DNA of 64,000 nucleotides from Cellulosilyticum sp. I15G10I2 (GTDB lineage: Bacteria > Bacillota > Clostridia > Lachnospirales > Cellulosilyticaceae): positions 496,001 to 560,000 of the forward strand of contig NZ_FMMP01000006.1 of assembly GCF_900095725.1 (NCBI RefSeq), written 5' to 3'. Of this stretch, positions 14,811-23,152 are shown one piece after another. Both the position numbers and the translations under genes were made by a program. Within the stretch, counting starts at the first letter, position 1; each line of letters opens with the position of its first letter. Under the pieces are notes generated by a model. That model worked only from the letters and a program-made list of their open reading frames with translations. It did not search any database and was not told the origin of the DNA.

Positions 14811-16694
14811 GTGAAAAAGGTTTATGGGGTGCTATGTGGACTTATAATAGGTTGCAATAGTGTATTGGGCAGTGTTTCTTTAGGCAGTAATGCGTTATAT
14901 AAAGAAGTGAATAATGAAAGTATAGTAGTAGAAGTAAATGAGGCTAAAATAGATCAAATCGGTTCTTTAAAGGAGCAAATACTTAGCTATTTTGAAGATG
15001 AGAACCAGAAAGAGGTTTACGGGAGTTATATAGTAGACGATATGCTTATTACACAGGGGACTATCGCTAAAATACTATGTCATTATATTAATCGCATGCC
15101 CATTTACCTGCCAGAAAAAGAATTGTGCCAAAATCCTTTTATAGGAAGATTAATTATTGAATATATCTGGGGAGAAATGTCTTATGATGAGACCAGAGTG
15201 ATTACATTAAATGATTGGGATATTCTATTTAGTCAAGCTAAACAATTTAAACAAGATCAAGATTATATTAAAAAAGCCTCAGAGGCTAGCCCTCTTAATA
15301 TAAAAGAGAAGATCAATCAATATAGAGAAAATAGCATTAAAAGTTGGCGTTATGAGAAAGTATTGTTAGGTAATGCAGTATCAAGTAATAAATACGTTAG
15401 ATTAAATGATCAAGAGTATAAACTCTATTATTTTTTAGGTACAAGTTATCTCAGTTTGAAGACTTTGGAAAAAATGGGGTTTTCAAGAGAGAAAAGTAAT
15501 GATTATCTTCATCTTGTTTGGCAAGGTTATAGTCTAAGTGCAGATGATCATCCAGCTATAAAGTCAATGGAAGTTTATATGAATAATGAGGTGCTCTACA
15601 TTGGCGCTTTGAAAACATACTCTCTAACTACTGAAGAAGACATTTTAATTCCAATAAGAGCACTTGAGACATACTTTGATTTAAACATTTCAGATAGCAA
15701 GATCATTTTAGTGCCTAAAGGACAGGTAATGAGTGAGTCTATTAGTTGCAACAACGAAATGATTATTAATAAAACTAACCGATCTTTGAAAATCATATAC
15801 ACGGATTTGTACTGGGATGGCGTACATATTATTGAAAATCAATCTGGACTGATAGAAATGTCGGCAAATGGAAAACTCGTAAAAAATACACAGCTCTATG
15901 CGCTACGCAATGCGCGTTATTTAACAACGGTTGTTCATTATGTAGAAACTGACTATAACGTTTTAAGCGCAGGCCATACATTTGGACAAGATATTTCAAG
16001 CTTATTAAAAAGGTATCAGCAAACTTTAAATAATCAAAACGATGTGGTTATTAAGGAAAATCAAACTTTATTTCCCCCATCTATAATAATAGGTACAATG
16101 AAATATGCGGTAAATGGTTTTGCAAAAGGGCAAAAAGTAGAAGTGTGGGCAGCAGAAGATGGCGTACACTATAAGATTAAAAATGCGCAAGATAAAACAG
16201 TAAAAGTACCTTGGAACAGTGTAAGTATTCCTAAAGATCCGGCTACTGCAAAAGATAAACCTACTAAAGATCAGATTGAAGCTTTTATTAATAGCAAAGA
16301 TATGAGTAGCCAAACAGCTTATCTTGTATGGACAGATCTTTATAGACAACAGACTTATGTCTTTAAAGGCAAGAAAAATGAGTGGCAGCTGATTAAAATA
16401 CTGCTTTGTTCTACTGGAAAGAATATTACACCTACTCCGAGAGGTACTTTTGAACTCACAAATCGTATTCCTTACTTTGGAGTCAATAAAGGTTACCGAT
16501 GCAAAAATGCTTTTCAAATATTTGGAGATTATTTATTCCATTCAATTATTTTTGATGTAACAGGAACTAGGCTGCTTGAAGGCAAAGGTGTGCTGGGGCG
16601 TAGAGCTTCACAGGGCTGCATAAGATTTTCAGAGGAAGATAGTTTGTGGTTTTATAATACGATGAAAGCAAATACCAGAGTATGGATTAATTAA
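14811..16694 (+). CDS. Secreted L,D-transpeptidase (YkuD domain)
   Basis: 627 residues from GTG 14811 (AGGGGG ribosome site; the ATG two bases earlier is followed at once by TGA). An N-terminal hydrophobic signal segment (GVLCGLIIGCNSVLGSV, 5-21) implies export. The middle has a copper-amine-oxidase-N-like segment (about 260-310) and an SH3-like stretch (GFAKGQKVEVWAAEDG, near 440). The C-terminal YkuD domain (about 500-627) has FHSIIFD and the catalytic motif ASQGCIRF (Cys near 603), the family's [ST]xGCx[RN] form. Such enzymes make 3-3 cross-links in peptidoglycan or attach proteins to it. A terminator follows at once; monocistronic. Confidence 0.85.
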   Translation: MKKVYGVLCGLIIGCNSVLGSVSLGSNALYKEVNNESIVVEVNEAKIDQIGSLKEQILSYFEDENQKEVYGSYIVDDMLITQGTIAKILCHYINRMPIYLPEKELCQNPFIGRLIIEYIWGEMSYDETRVITLNDWDILFSQAKQFKQDQDYIKKASEASPLNIKEKINQYRENSIKSWRYEKVLLGNAVSSNKYVRLNDQEYKLYYFLGTSYLSLKTLEKMGFSREKSNDYLHLVWQGYSLSADDHPAIKSMEVYMNNEVLYIGALKTYSLTTEEDILIPIRALETYFDLNISDSKIILVPKGQVMSESISCNNEMIINKTNRSLKIIYTDLYWDGVHIIENQSGLIEMSANGKLVKNTQLYALRNARYLTTVVHYVETDYNVLSAGHTFGQDISSLLKRYQQTLNNQNDVVIKENQTLFPPSIIIGTMKYAVNGFAKGQKVEVWAAEDGVHYKIKNAQDKTVKVPWNSVSIPKDPATAKDKPTKDQIEAFINSKDMSSQTAYLVWTDLYRQQTYVFKGKKNEWQLIKILLCSTGKNITPTPRGTFELTNRIPYFGVNKGYRCKNAFQIFGDYLFHSIIFDVTGTRLLEGKGVLGRRASQGCIRFSEEDSLWFYNTMKANTRVWIN

Positions 16695-16699
16695 TGCGT

Positions 16700-16730
16700 A
16701 AGAGCTCTAATTTTTTTGGAGCTCTTTTTA
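16700..16730 (+). terminator. Terminator after the L,D-transpeptidase
   Basis: AAGAGCTC and GAGCTCTT form an 8-bp stem around TAATTTTTTTG, followed by T residues. Confidence 0.75.
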
Positions 16731-16776
16731 GAATAATAAATTTAGGACTCACTCATAATATAAATGTATAGTAACA

Positions 16777-16807
16777 TTTGGAATAAAATAATATAATATG
16801 GTATAAT
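16777..16807 (+). promoter_or_regulatory. Weak candidate promoter of the M18 peptidase gene
   Basis: TATAAT at 16802-16807 is 29 bases before the start codon; only a poor TTTGGA -35 (19-bp spacer) is seen. Confidence 0.3.
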
Positions 16808-16835
16808 ATTTTACGACCGGTAAAGGAGGAATAAT

Positions 16836-18242
16836 ATGACAGATTTTAAAAAAGAATATAAACATGCATGGACGAGTTATACAGAGGAAGATCTTAAAGT
16901 ATTATTTGAATACGCAGATAGGTATAAGCATTTTATATCTGAAAATAAAACAGAGCGAGAGTGTGTACGTTCACTTGTAAAGCAAGCTGAACAAGCAGGC
17001 TATAGAAATCTTGAGGATTTCATTAAAACGCATACTAAGTTAAGCACTGGTGATAAGGTTTATGCAAATTATATGGATAAATCTTTAATTTTATGCTGTA
17101 TAGGTCAGCAGCCCATGGAAGAAGGGCTCAATCTTCTGGGCGCGCATATAGATTCACCAAGATTGGATCTTAAGCCTAATCCGCTCTATGAGGATACTGA
17201 TATTGCATTGTTTAAGACCCATTACTACGGAGGCGTAAAGAAGTATCAATGGGTTGCGCTACCACTGGCAATACATGGTGTAGTGGCTAAAAAAGATGGC
17301 TCAGTAGTTAATATAGTCATAGGAGAAGATGAAAATGATCCAGTTGTAGGCATTTCTGATTTGCTTATACATTTAGCCGGGGAACAAATGCAAAAGAAGC
17401 TTAGTGAAGCGATAACAGGAGAAGATCTTAATGTTTGTCTAGGTACCATCCCACTTCAGGGTGATGAGAAAGATAAAATTAAAGTTAAGGCAAATATATT
17501 AAAACTTTTAAATGAAAAATATGGTATAGAAGAAGAAGATCTTGTATCAGCTGAAATTGAGATTGTACCGGCTGGAAAAGCAAGAGATTATGGTCTGGAT
17601 CGTAGTATGGTTATAGGTTATGGTCAGGATGATAGAGTCTGCAGTTATGCTTCGTTTGAAGCACAGATTGAGATCACAAGACCTTTAAGAACGACTATGA
17701 CTGTTTTAGTTGATAAAGAAGAAATTGGGAGTGTAGGCGCATCCGGGATGCACTCTAAATTTTTTGAAAATACAGTAGCGGAGATTCTCAATTTAACAGG
17801 AGACTATTCAAGTTTAAAATTAAGACGCACCCTTGCAAGGTCAAAGATGCTTTCCTCAGATGTGACAGCGGCATATGACCCTAATCACCCATCTGTTCTA
17901 GAAAAGTATAATGCTGCTTATTTAGGAAAAGGGGTAGTATTTAATAAGTATACAGGATCTAAAGGCAAGTCAGGCTCAAATGAAGCAAATGCAGAATATG
18001 TAGCGAAACTTCGAAAAATGGCAGAAGATAATGATATTATATGGCAGACCTCGGAGCTTGGCCGGCTTGATTTAGGTGGAGGCGGCACAATAGCTTATAT
18101 TGTTGCAAACTACGGCATGGATGTAATTGACTGTGGGGTGGGTGTACACAGCATGCATGCACCTTGGGAAGTTACAAGTAAGGCTGATATTTACGAGATG
18201 AGAAAAACCTATATTGCTTTTTTAAAAAATGAATTTATATAA
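16836..18242 (+). CDS. apeB: M18 family zinc aminopeptidase
   Basis: 468 residues, normal for family M18 (aspartyl aminopeptidase/ApeB). Metal and active-site segments are present: [18 protein letters not shown] (about 103-120), [12 protein letters not shown] (about 128), [16 protein letters not shown] (about 291-306, with the catalytic EE pair) and [12 protein letters not shown] (about 437-448). It removes N-terminal, often acidic, residues from peptides in the cytosol. GGAGGA sits 8 nt before the ATG. The next gene begins 13 nt downstream, giving a peptidase-cyclophilin-dipeptidase operon. Confidence 0.9.
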   Translation: MTDFKKEYKHAWTSYTEEDLKVLFEYADRYKHFISENKTERECVRSLVKQAEQAGYRNLEDFIKTHTKLSTGDKVYANYMDKSLILCCIGQQPMEEGLNLLGAHIDSPRLDLKPNPLYEDTDIALFKTHYYGGVKKYQWVALPLAIHGVVAKKDGSVVNIVIGEDENDPVVGISDLLIHLAGEQMQKKLSEAITGEDLNVCLGTIPLQGDEKDKIKVKANILKLLNEKYGIEEEDLVSAEIEIVPAGKARDYGLDRSMVIGYGQDDRVCSYASFEAQIEITRPLRTTMTVLVDKEEIGSVGASGMHSKFFENTVAEILNLTGDYSSLKLRRTLARSKMLSSDVTAAYDPNHPSVLEKYNAAYLGKGVVFNKYTGSKGKSGSNEANAEYVAKLRKMAEDNDIIWQTSELGRLDLGGGGTIAYIVANYGMDVIDCGVGVHSMHAPWEVTSKADIYEMRKTYIAFLKNEFI

Positions 18243-18255
18243 AAGGAGAATGGAA

Positions 18256-18789
18256 ATGGAAAATACAAACCCAATTGTTACAATTACAATGGATAATGGC
18301 GAAAAAATAACAGCTGAACTTTATGCGGATATAGCACCTAATACGGTGAGAAATTTTATGTCACTTATTAATAAGGGATTTTATAACGGACTTAGTTTTC
18401 ATAGGGTCATTAAAGGATTTATGATTCAAGGAGGCTGTCCAGAGGGAAAAGGGACGGGAGGACCTGGTTATCATATTAAAGGAGAGTTTAAATCAAATGG
18501 GTTTAATAATACTTTAAAACATAGTCGCGGGGTACTCTCAATGGCGCGGGCGATGGCACCGGATTCAGCTGGTTCACAATTTTTTATTATGCACCAAGAC
18601 TCACCACATTTAGATGGTCAGTATGCAGCATTTGGCAAGGTTATAGAGGGTATGGATATTGTAGATAAGATTGCAGGCAGTCCAACAGATTTTTCTGATA
18701 GACCGACTACCCCTATAATTATGAAATCAGTAGAAGTGGATACAAAAGGAAAAGTATATGAAGAGGTGGAAAAAGTAGGTGAATTTTAG
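18256..18789 (+). CDS. Cytosolic cyclophilin peptidyl-prolyl isomerase
   Basis: 177 residues. ATG 18256 was chosen because AGGAG (18243-18247) is 8 nt away; two upstream in-frame ATGs overlap apeB or lie against the ribosome site. Cyclophilin signatures: [38 protein letters not shown] and [24 protein letters not shown], each part of the active-site cleft (catalytic Arg in FHRV). There is no signal peptide. It catalyses proline isomerisation during folding. Its stop overlaps the next gene's GTG start by one base. A membrane-anchored paralogue is encoded at 20288. Confidence 0.93.
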   Translation: MENTNPIVTITMDNGEKITAELYADIAPNTVRNFMSLINKGFYNGLSFHRVIKGFMIQGGCPEGKGTGGPGYHIKGEFKSNGFNNTLKHSRGVLSMARAMAPDSAGSQFFIMHQDSPHLDGQYAAFGKVIEGMDIVDKIAGSPTDFSDRPTTPIIMKSVEVDTKGKVYEEVEKVGEF

Positions 18790-19709
18790 TGCCTGTTATT
18801 GATCTTCACTGTGATACGATAGATAGACTCTACACAGAAAAATCAAGTTTGCTTACTAATGAATATCATGTTGATCTTAGTAAGCTTAAAACAGGAGATT
18901 ATATAGCACAATGGTTTGCATTATTTATTGACACGCATTTAACAACTAAGCCGCTGATGGAACTTATTTATGAAATGTATGGATATTTTATGTGTGAAAT
19001 TAAATCAAACAGCGATCACATCGCTTTTGCAACAAGCTTTAAAGAATATACTGAGATTAAGAGTGCGCGTAAAATAGCTGCCTTTTTATCATTAGAAGAA
19101 GGGCAGGTTATAGGAGGTGATATAGATAATCTTCAAAAACTCTGCGATTTAGGCATAAGAATGATGACACTTACCTGGAACTATGAAAATGAGTTAGGGG
19201 CTCCTCATTTTAGCGATAAAGGACTTACTGAGTTTGGAAAGAAGGTTGTAAACTATTTGAATGACAGTCCAATACTAATAGATATATCACATCTATCAGA
19301 GCTGGCGCTGAAGGAAGTCTGTGAAATCTATAAGAAACCTATTATTGCATCCCATTGTAATGCAAGATCTATCTGCAATCATAGCAGAAATTTATCAGAT
19401 GAGATGATTAAGCGTATAGCGAACTCTGGGGGTGTAGTAGGCATTAATCTTTATGGTTTGTTTTTAGATGGGACGCATAAAAGTACTATTCCAGCTATTA
19501 TAGATCATATTGGGCATTTTTATCAACTAGGCGGAGAAGATATACTCGCTCTTGGAACTGATTTTGATGGTATGAATTGTGACTTAGAGGTATGTAATGC
19601 AGGAGATATGGGTAAACTTATCAATACATTAGTTAAACTATATCCACAAAGTGTTATTGATAAGTTAACGTATAAGAATGCTGAGAGAATTATCAGAGAA
19701 AACTTATAA
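18789..19709 (+). CDS. Membrane dipeptidase family (M19) protein
   Basis: 306 residues from GTG 18789, overlapping the preceding TAG by one base. M19 (renal dipeptidase) features: N-terminal metal motif DLHCDTIDRLY (3-13), Glu in LSLEEGQV (about 98), DISHLSELAL (about 166), ASHCNARSICNHSRN (about 186-200) and GTDFDGMNC (about 257). Bacterial members are cytosolic zinc dipeptidases that also accept D-amino-acid dipeptides. The operon partner is an aminopeptidase, consistent with intracellular peptide turnover. Confidence 0.9.
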   Translation: MPVIDLHCDTIDRLYTEKSSLLTNEYHVDLSKLKTGDYIAQWFALFIDTHLTTKPLMELIYEMYGYFMCEIKSNSDHIAFATSFKEYTEIKSARKIAAFLSLEEGQVIGGDIDNLQKLCDLGIRMMTLTWNYENELGAPHFSDKGLTEFGKKVVNYLNDSPILIDISHLSELALKEVCEIYKKPIIASHCNARSICNHSRNLSDEMIKRIANSGGVVGINLYGLFLDGTHKSTIPAIIDHIGHFYQLGGEDILALGTDFDGMNCDLEVCNAGDMGKLINTLVKLYPQSVIDKLTYKNAERIIRENL

Positions 19710-19716
19710 TGAATAC

Positions 19717-19746
19717 TTGGTAAATTTTCACACACTATGTTATAAT
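19717..19746 (+). promoter_or_regulatory. Candidate promoter of the DUF1292 gene
   Basis: TTGGTA (19717-19722), 18-bp spacer, TATAAT (19741-19746), 37 bases before the ATG. Confidence 0.45.
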
Positions 19747-19782
19747 AACTTTGTAATTAATTCCCTAAGGAGGAACTATAAA

Positions 19783-20118
19783 ATGGAAGAAAACAAAAAA
19801 TGTGGTTGTACAAATGATGAAAATGGTTGTGATTGTAACGGGGAAGGGCATGAAGATGCAGTGATCTATGTGACTTTTGAAGATGAGGATAGAGAAGTAG
19901 CATGTGATGTACTTGGTATATTTGAAGTAGATGATATTGAATATATTGCACTTGCACCACAGGATGAAGAAGATGTTTTAATTTACCGTTATTCAGAAGA
20001 AGGCGATGACATCAAGTTAGATGAAATCGAAACGGATGAAGAGTACGATAAAGTAGCAGCAGAATTTGATGAAATGTTTTTTGCAGACATGGAACCAACT
20101 GAAGAAACTGAAGAATAA
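19783..20118 (+). CDS. DUF1292 family acidic protein
   Basis: 111 residues from ATG 19783, preceded by AGGAGG at 9-nt spacing; the longer upstream frame overlaps the dipeptidase gene and promoter. The N-terminus is Cys/Gly/Asn-rich (CGCTNDENGCDCNGEG), followed by the DUF1292 core (IYVTFEDEDREVACDVLGIF, IEYIALAPQDEEDVLIYRY) and a strongly acidic tail. DUF1292 proteins (YrzB-like) are small Firmicute proteins of unknown function. The four-cysteine N-terminus could bind metal, but that is speculation. Confidence 0.88.
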   Translation: MEENKKCGCTNDENGCDCNGEGHEDAVIYVTFEDEDREVACDVLGIFEVDDIEYIALAPQDEEDVLIYRYSEEGDDIKLDEIETDEEYDKVAAEFDEMFFADMEPTEETEE

Positions 20119-20143
20119 AAACAGGGTGATCCCCTGTTTTTTG
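20117..20143 (+). terminator. Terminator after the DUF1292 gene
   Basis: AACAGGG and CCCTGTT pair around TGATC, followed by a T run. Confidence 0.85.
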
Positions 20144-20287
20144 TTTTGTGCAAGAAAATAGACAGACATGAAAGCGTATTGTTTAGAAAGATAAGTAATG
20201 CGAATCGTAAGTTTATAGTTGCTTAAAGAATAAAAAACTCACAAAATATCCATACTTATAAAAAACATAATGAAAAGAGTGTAAATT

Positions 20288-20932
20288 GTGAAAAAGATAA
20301 GTATGGTTTTTGTGATTATAGTGTTAAGCATGGGAACATTCTATTCTATCAATCAAGCAACTAATCAGGATAAGCCACCAGATAGTTCTAAAGATCCGGT
20401 AGTAACCATGATACTAGAAGATAATCAAACAGTTAAAATAGAATTATATCCTCAATATGCTCCGAACACTGTCAATAATTTTATAGATCTTATAAATAAA
20501 AAATTTTATGATGGTATGTCATTTTCCAGGATTGTTCCTAATTATTTGGTGCAGACAGGAGATCCTATTGGAGATGGAACAGGATTTCCGGGCTACTTTA
20601 TAAAAAGTGAGTGCAAACAAAATGGGGTTAAGAATAAAATTAAATGCGAAGAAGGTGTTATATGTATGTCGAGATCTAAAAGATACAATACAGAAGGATC
20701 TCAGTTTTTTATTCTCCTACAGGACGATTTGGGATTAAATGGACAATATACAGCGTTTGGAAAAATAATCGAAGGAATGGATGTATTACAAGAAATTGGC
20801 AAAACGCCAGTTAATGAGAAAAACATTCCACAGGAAGAAATAAAAATAAAAACTATAACGGTAGATACCTTTGGCATTCACTATGATGAGCCACAAGTTA
20901 TTTCAATTTACGAGCAAAGGAATAAATCATAA
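20288..20932 (+). CDS. Membrane-anchored or secreted cyclophilin
   Basis: 214 residues from GTG 20288. Residues 4-19 form a hydrophobic segment (ISMVFVIIVLSMGTFY) with no clear cleavage or lipobox cysteine, so it is exported or membrane-anchored. The cyclophilin domain (about 38-190) shows FIDLINKKFYDGMSFSRIVP, QTGDPIGDGTGFPGY and GSQFFILLQDDLGLNGQYTAFGK; the FHR of the cytosolic copy is FSR here, but the catalytic Arg is kept. It probably assists folding outside the membrane. The ribosome site (AAAAGAG) is weak. Confidence 0.88.
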   Translation: MKKISMVFVIIVLSMGTFYSINQATNQDKPPDSSKDPVVTMILEDNQTVKIELYPQYAPNTVNNFIDLINKKFYDGMSFSRIVPNYLVQTGDPIGDGTGFPGYFIKSECKQNGVKNKIKCEEGVICMSRSKRYNTEGSQFFILLQDDLGLNGQYTAFGKIIEGMDVLQEIGKTPVNEKNIPQEEIKIKTITVDTFGIHYDEPQVISIYEQRNKS

Positions 20933-20960
20933 TATTTTAAGGACAGTATTAACTGCTTTT

Positions 20961-21021
20961 CTTTTGTGAAATAGGAAGATTCGCATTATGAGTTTCAGAC
21001 CAAATTTGCCTATTTCAAAAG
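20961..21021 (+). terminator. Inverted repeat after the cyclophilin gene, possible terminator
   Basis: CTTTTGTGAAATAGG (20961-20975) pairs with CCTATTTCAAAAG (21009-21021), two extra bases in the left arm, loop 33 nt. A T run starts nine bases later, so termination is uncertain. Confidence 0.35.
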
Positions 21022-21093
21022 CGGGTGCGTTTTTTATACTTTACTGCAGAGTATGCTAAAAATAAAAGGTTACTATAGCAGAAAATTTAAATC

Positions 21094-21122
21094 TTGACAA
21101 CAATGATGTATTTCTTTACAGT
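21094..21122 (+). promoter_or_regulatory. Promoter of the topoisomerase IV operon
   Basis: TTGACA (21094-21099), 17-bp spacer, TACAGT (21117-21122), 35 bases before the start codon. Confidence 0.6.
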
Positions 21123-21156
21123 AATAAGATGAGATAAAGTATATAGGTGGGAAAAT

Positions 21157-23124
21157 ATGAAACAAAAAACATATGATAATCAAAGTATATCTGCTCTAAA
21201 AGGAGCAGATCGTGTAAGACTTCGTCCGGGAGTTATATTTGGATCGGATGGGATAGAAGGTTGCCAGCATTCGGTGTTTGAGATACTGGCCAATGCAATA
21301 GATGAAGCTAAAGAAGGTCATGGGTATCAAATAGATATTACATTACATCAAGATTATTCAATTACAATTCAAGATTATGGCCGTGGAATACCTTTAGATT
21401 ATAATGAGGCTGAAGAGCGTTATAATTGGGAACTTGTATTTTGTGAATTATATGCAGGTGGCAAGTATAATAATAATGACGGTGAAAACTATGAATTTAG
21501 TTTAGGTTTGAATGGATTAGGTGCATGTGCTACACAATATAGTTCAGAGTTTATGAACGTGGAAGTTAAACGGGATGGCTATTGTTATGAACTGCATTTT
21601 GAAAAAGGTGAAAATATCGGAGGGATCAGAAAATACAAATGTGATTATAAAAATACAGGCTCTCGTATTCACTGGAAACCTGATAAGGATGTTTTTACAG
21701 AGGTAGATATTTCACCGCTTTATTTTGAAGATATCCTTAAAAGACAAGCGGTAGTTAATAAAGGCATAAAGTTTGTTTTTAACAATGAAATACAGCAAGA
21801 GGTTAAAACTTACCTATATGAAGATGGTATTATAGGTTATGTTAAAGAATTAGCAGATGATAAGAGCTTTACCAATATTATGTGTGCAGAACAAGAAACA
21901 AAAGGACAAGATAGTGCTGATCGTCCAGAATATAAGCTTAAATTTCAGATAGCTTTTTGTTTTTGTAATGAAAACAACCTACTTCAGTACTATCACAATT
22001 CAAGTTATCTTGAGTATGGGGGATCTCCTGATAAGGCTATTAAGAATGCATTTATTTATGCAATAGATCAGTATCTTAAAAATGAAAATATTTATAATAA
22101 AGATGAAAAGAAGATTACATTTGTAGATATTCAAGACAGCTTAATCCTTATTTCAAACTCATTCTCTACAATAACAAGTTATGAAAATCAGACAAAAAAA
22201 GCAATTACTAATAAGTTTATACAAGAAGCCATTCAGGAATATTTAAAAGAGTACTTATTTATTTATTTTACGGAAAATAAAGATGAAGCTGAAAAAATTG
22301 CAAAGCAAGTACTTGTTAATAAGCGTAGCAGGGAAAAAGCAGAGCGTACAAGAATTAATGTAAGAAAACAATTAAGCGGATCGATAGATATTACTAATCG
22401 CATTAAAAAATTCGTTGATTGCAGATCTAAAGATATTGGCATAAGAGAGCTTTATATTGTAGAAGGTGATTCGGCACTCGGGTCGTGCAAATTAGGGCGA
22501 AATGCCGAGTATCAAGGGATTATGCCTGTAAGAGGAAAAATACTTAATTGCTTAAAGTCAGATTACGATAAGATTTTTAAAAATGATATCATCGTTGACT
22601 TATTAAAGGTATTAGGATGTGGCATAGAAATTACATCTAAGCACAATAAAGATTTACATACTTTTAATATAGAGAATTTAAGATGGCAGAAAGTTATTAT
22701 ATGTACAGATGCTGATGTAGATGGTTATCAGATCAGAACACTTATTTTAACGATGCTCTACTCACTTGTTCCTACACTGATTAAGGAAGGAAAAGTCTTT
22801 ATAGCAGAAACACCGTTGTATGAAATCAATACAAAAGAGGATACTTACTTTGCGTATTCGGAGTACGAAAAAACTAAAATTATAAGCGGACTAAAATCAA
22901 AATATACACTTCAAAGATCAAAAGGACTGGGTGAAAATGATCCGCAGATGATGTGGAGAACCACTATGAATCCAGAGACAAGACGTCTTATAAAAGTTTT
23001 GCCTGAGGATAGTACAGCTACCCAAGAAATGTTTGATACACTGCTAGGGGATAATTTAAATGGCAGAAAGCAATTTATTGCTGATGAGGGACATAAATAT
23101 TTAGATCTTGTAGATATGAGCTAA
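21157..23124 (+). CDS. parE: DNA topoisomerase IV subunit B (clostridial type)
   Basis: 655 residues. Type IIA topoisomerase B subunit: GHKL ATPase with ILANAIDEAKEG (N box, about 44-55), QDYGRGIPL (about 71) and SLGLNGLGACATQ (about 116), then the transducer domain and a TOPRIM domain with VEGDSALGSC (about 434) and TDADVDGYQIRT (about 522). The usual DADVDG-H-I is DADVDG-Y-Q-I here, a feature of this divergent clostridial clade. With subunit A, 28 nt downstream, it decatenates chromosomes. Assignment to ParE rather than GyrB rests on the divergence and the partner's resemblance to clostridial ParC. Confidence 0.87.
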   Translation: MKQKTYDNQSISALKGADRVRLRPGVIFGSDGIEGCQHSVFEILANAIDEAKEGHGYQIDITLHQDYSITIQDYGRGIPLDYNEAEERYNWELVFCELYAGGKYNNNDGENYEFSLGLNGLGACATQYSSEFMNVEVKRDGYCYELHFEKGENIGGIRKYKCDYKNTGSRIHWKPDKDVFTEVDISPLYFEDILKRQAVVNKGIKFVFNNEIQQEVKTYLYEDGIIGYVKELADDKSFTNIMCAEQETKGQDSADRPEYKLKFQIAFCFCNENNLLQYYHNSSYLEYGGSPDKAIKNAFIYAIDQYLKNENIYNKDEKKITFVDIQDSLILISNSFSTITSYENQTKKAITNKFIQEAIQEYLKEYLFIYFTENKDEAEKIAKQVLVNKRSREKAERTRINVRKQLSGSIDITNRIKKFVDCRSKDIGIRELYIVEGDSALGSCKLGRNAEYQGIMPVRGKILNCLKSDYDKIFKNDIIVDLLKVLGCGIEITSKHNKDLHTFNIENLRWQKVIICTDADVDGYQIRTLILTMLYSLVPTLIKEGKVFIAETPLYEINTKEDTYFAYSEYEKTKIISGLKSKYTLQRSKGLGENDPQMMWRTTMNPETRRLIKVLPEDSTATQEMFDTLLGDNLNGRKQFIADEGHKYLDLVDMS

Positions 23125-23152
23125 TCATTAAGAGAGAAAGGAACTAGGGTTA

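Noticed and set aside
19678-19782. Longer N-terminus for the DUF1292 protein
   Set aside because: It would overlap the dipeptidase gene and cross the promoter; AGGAGG points to ATG 19783.
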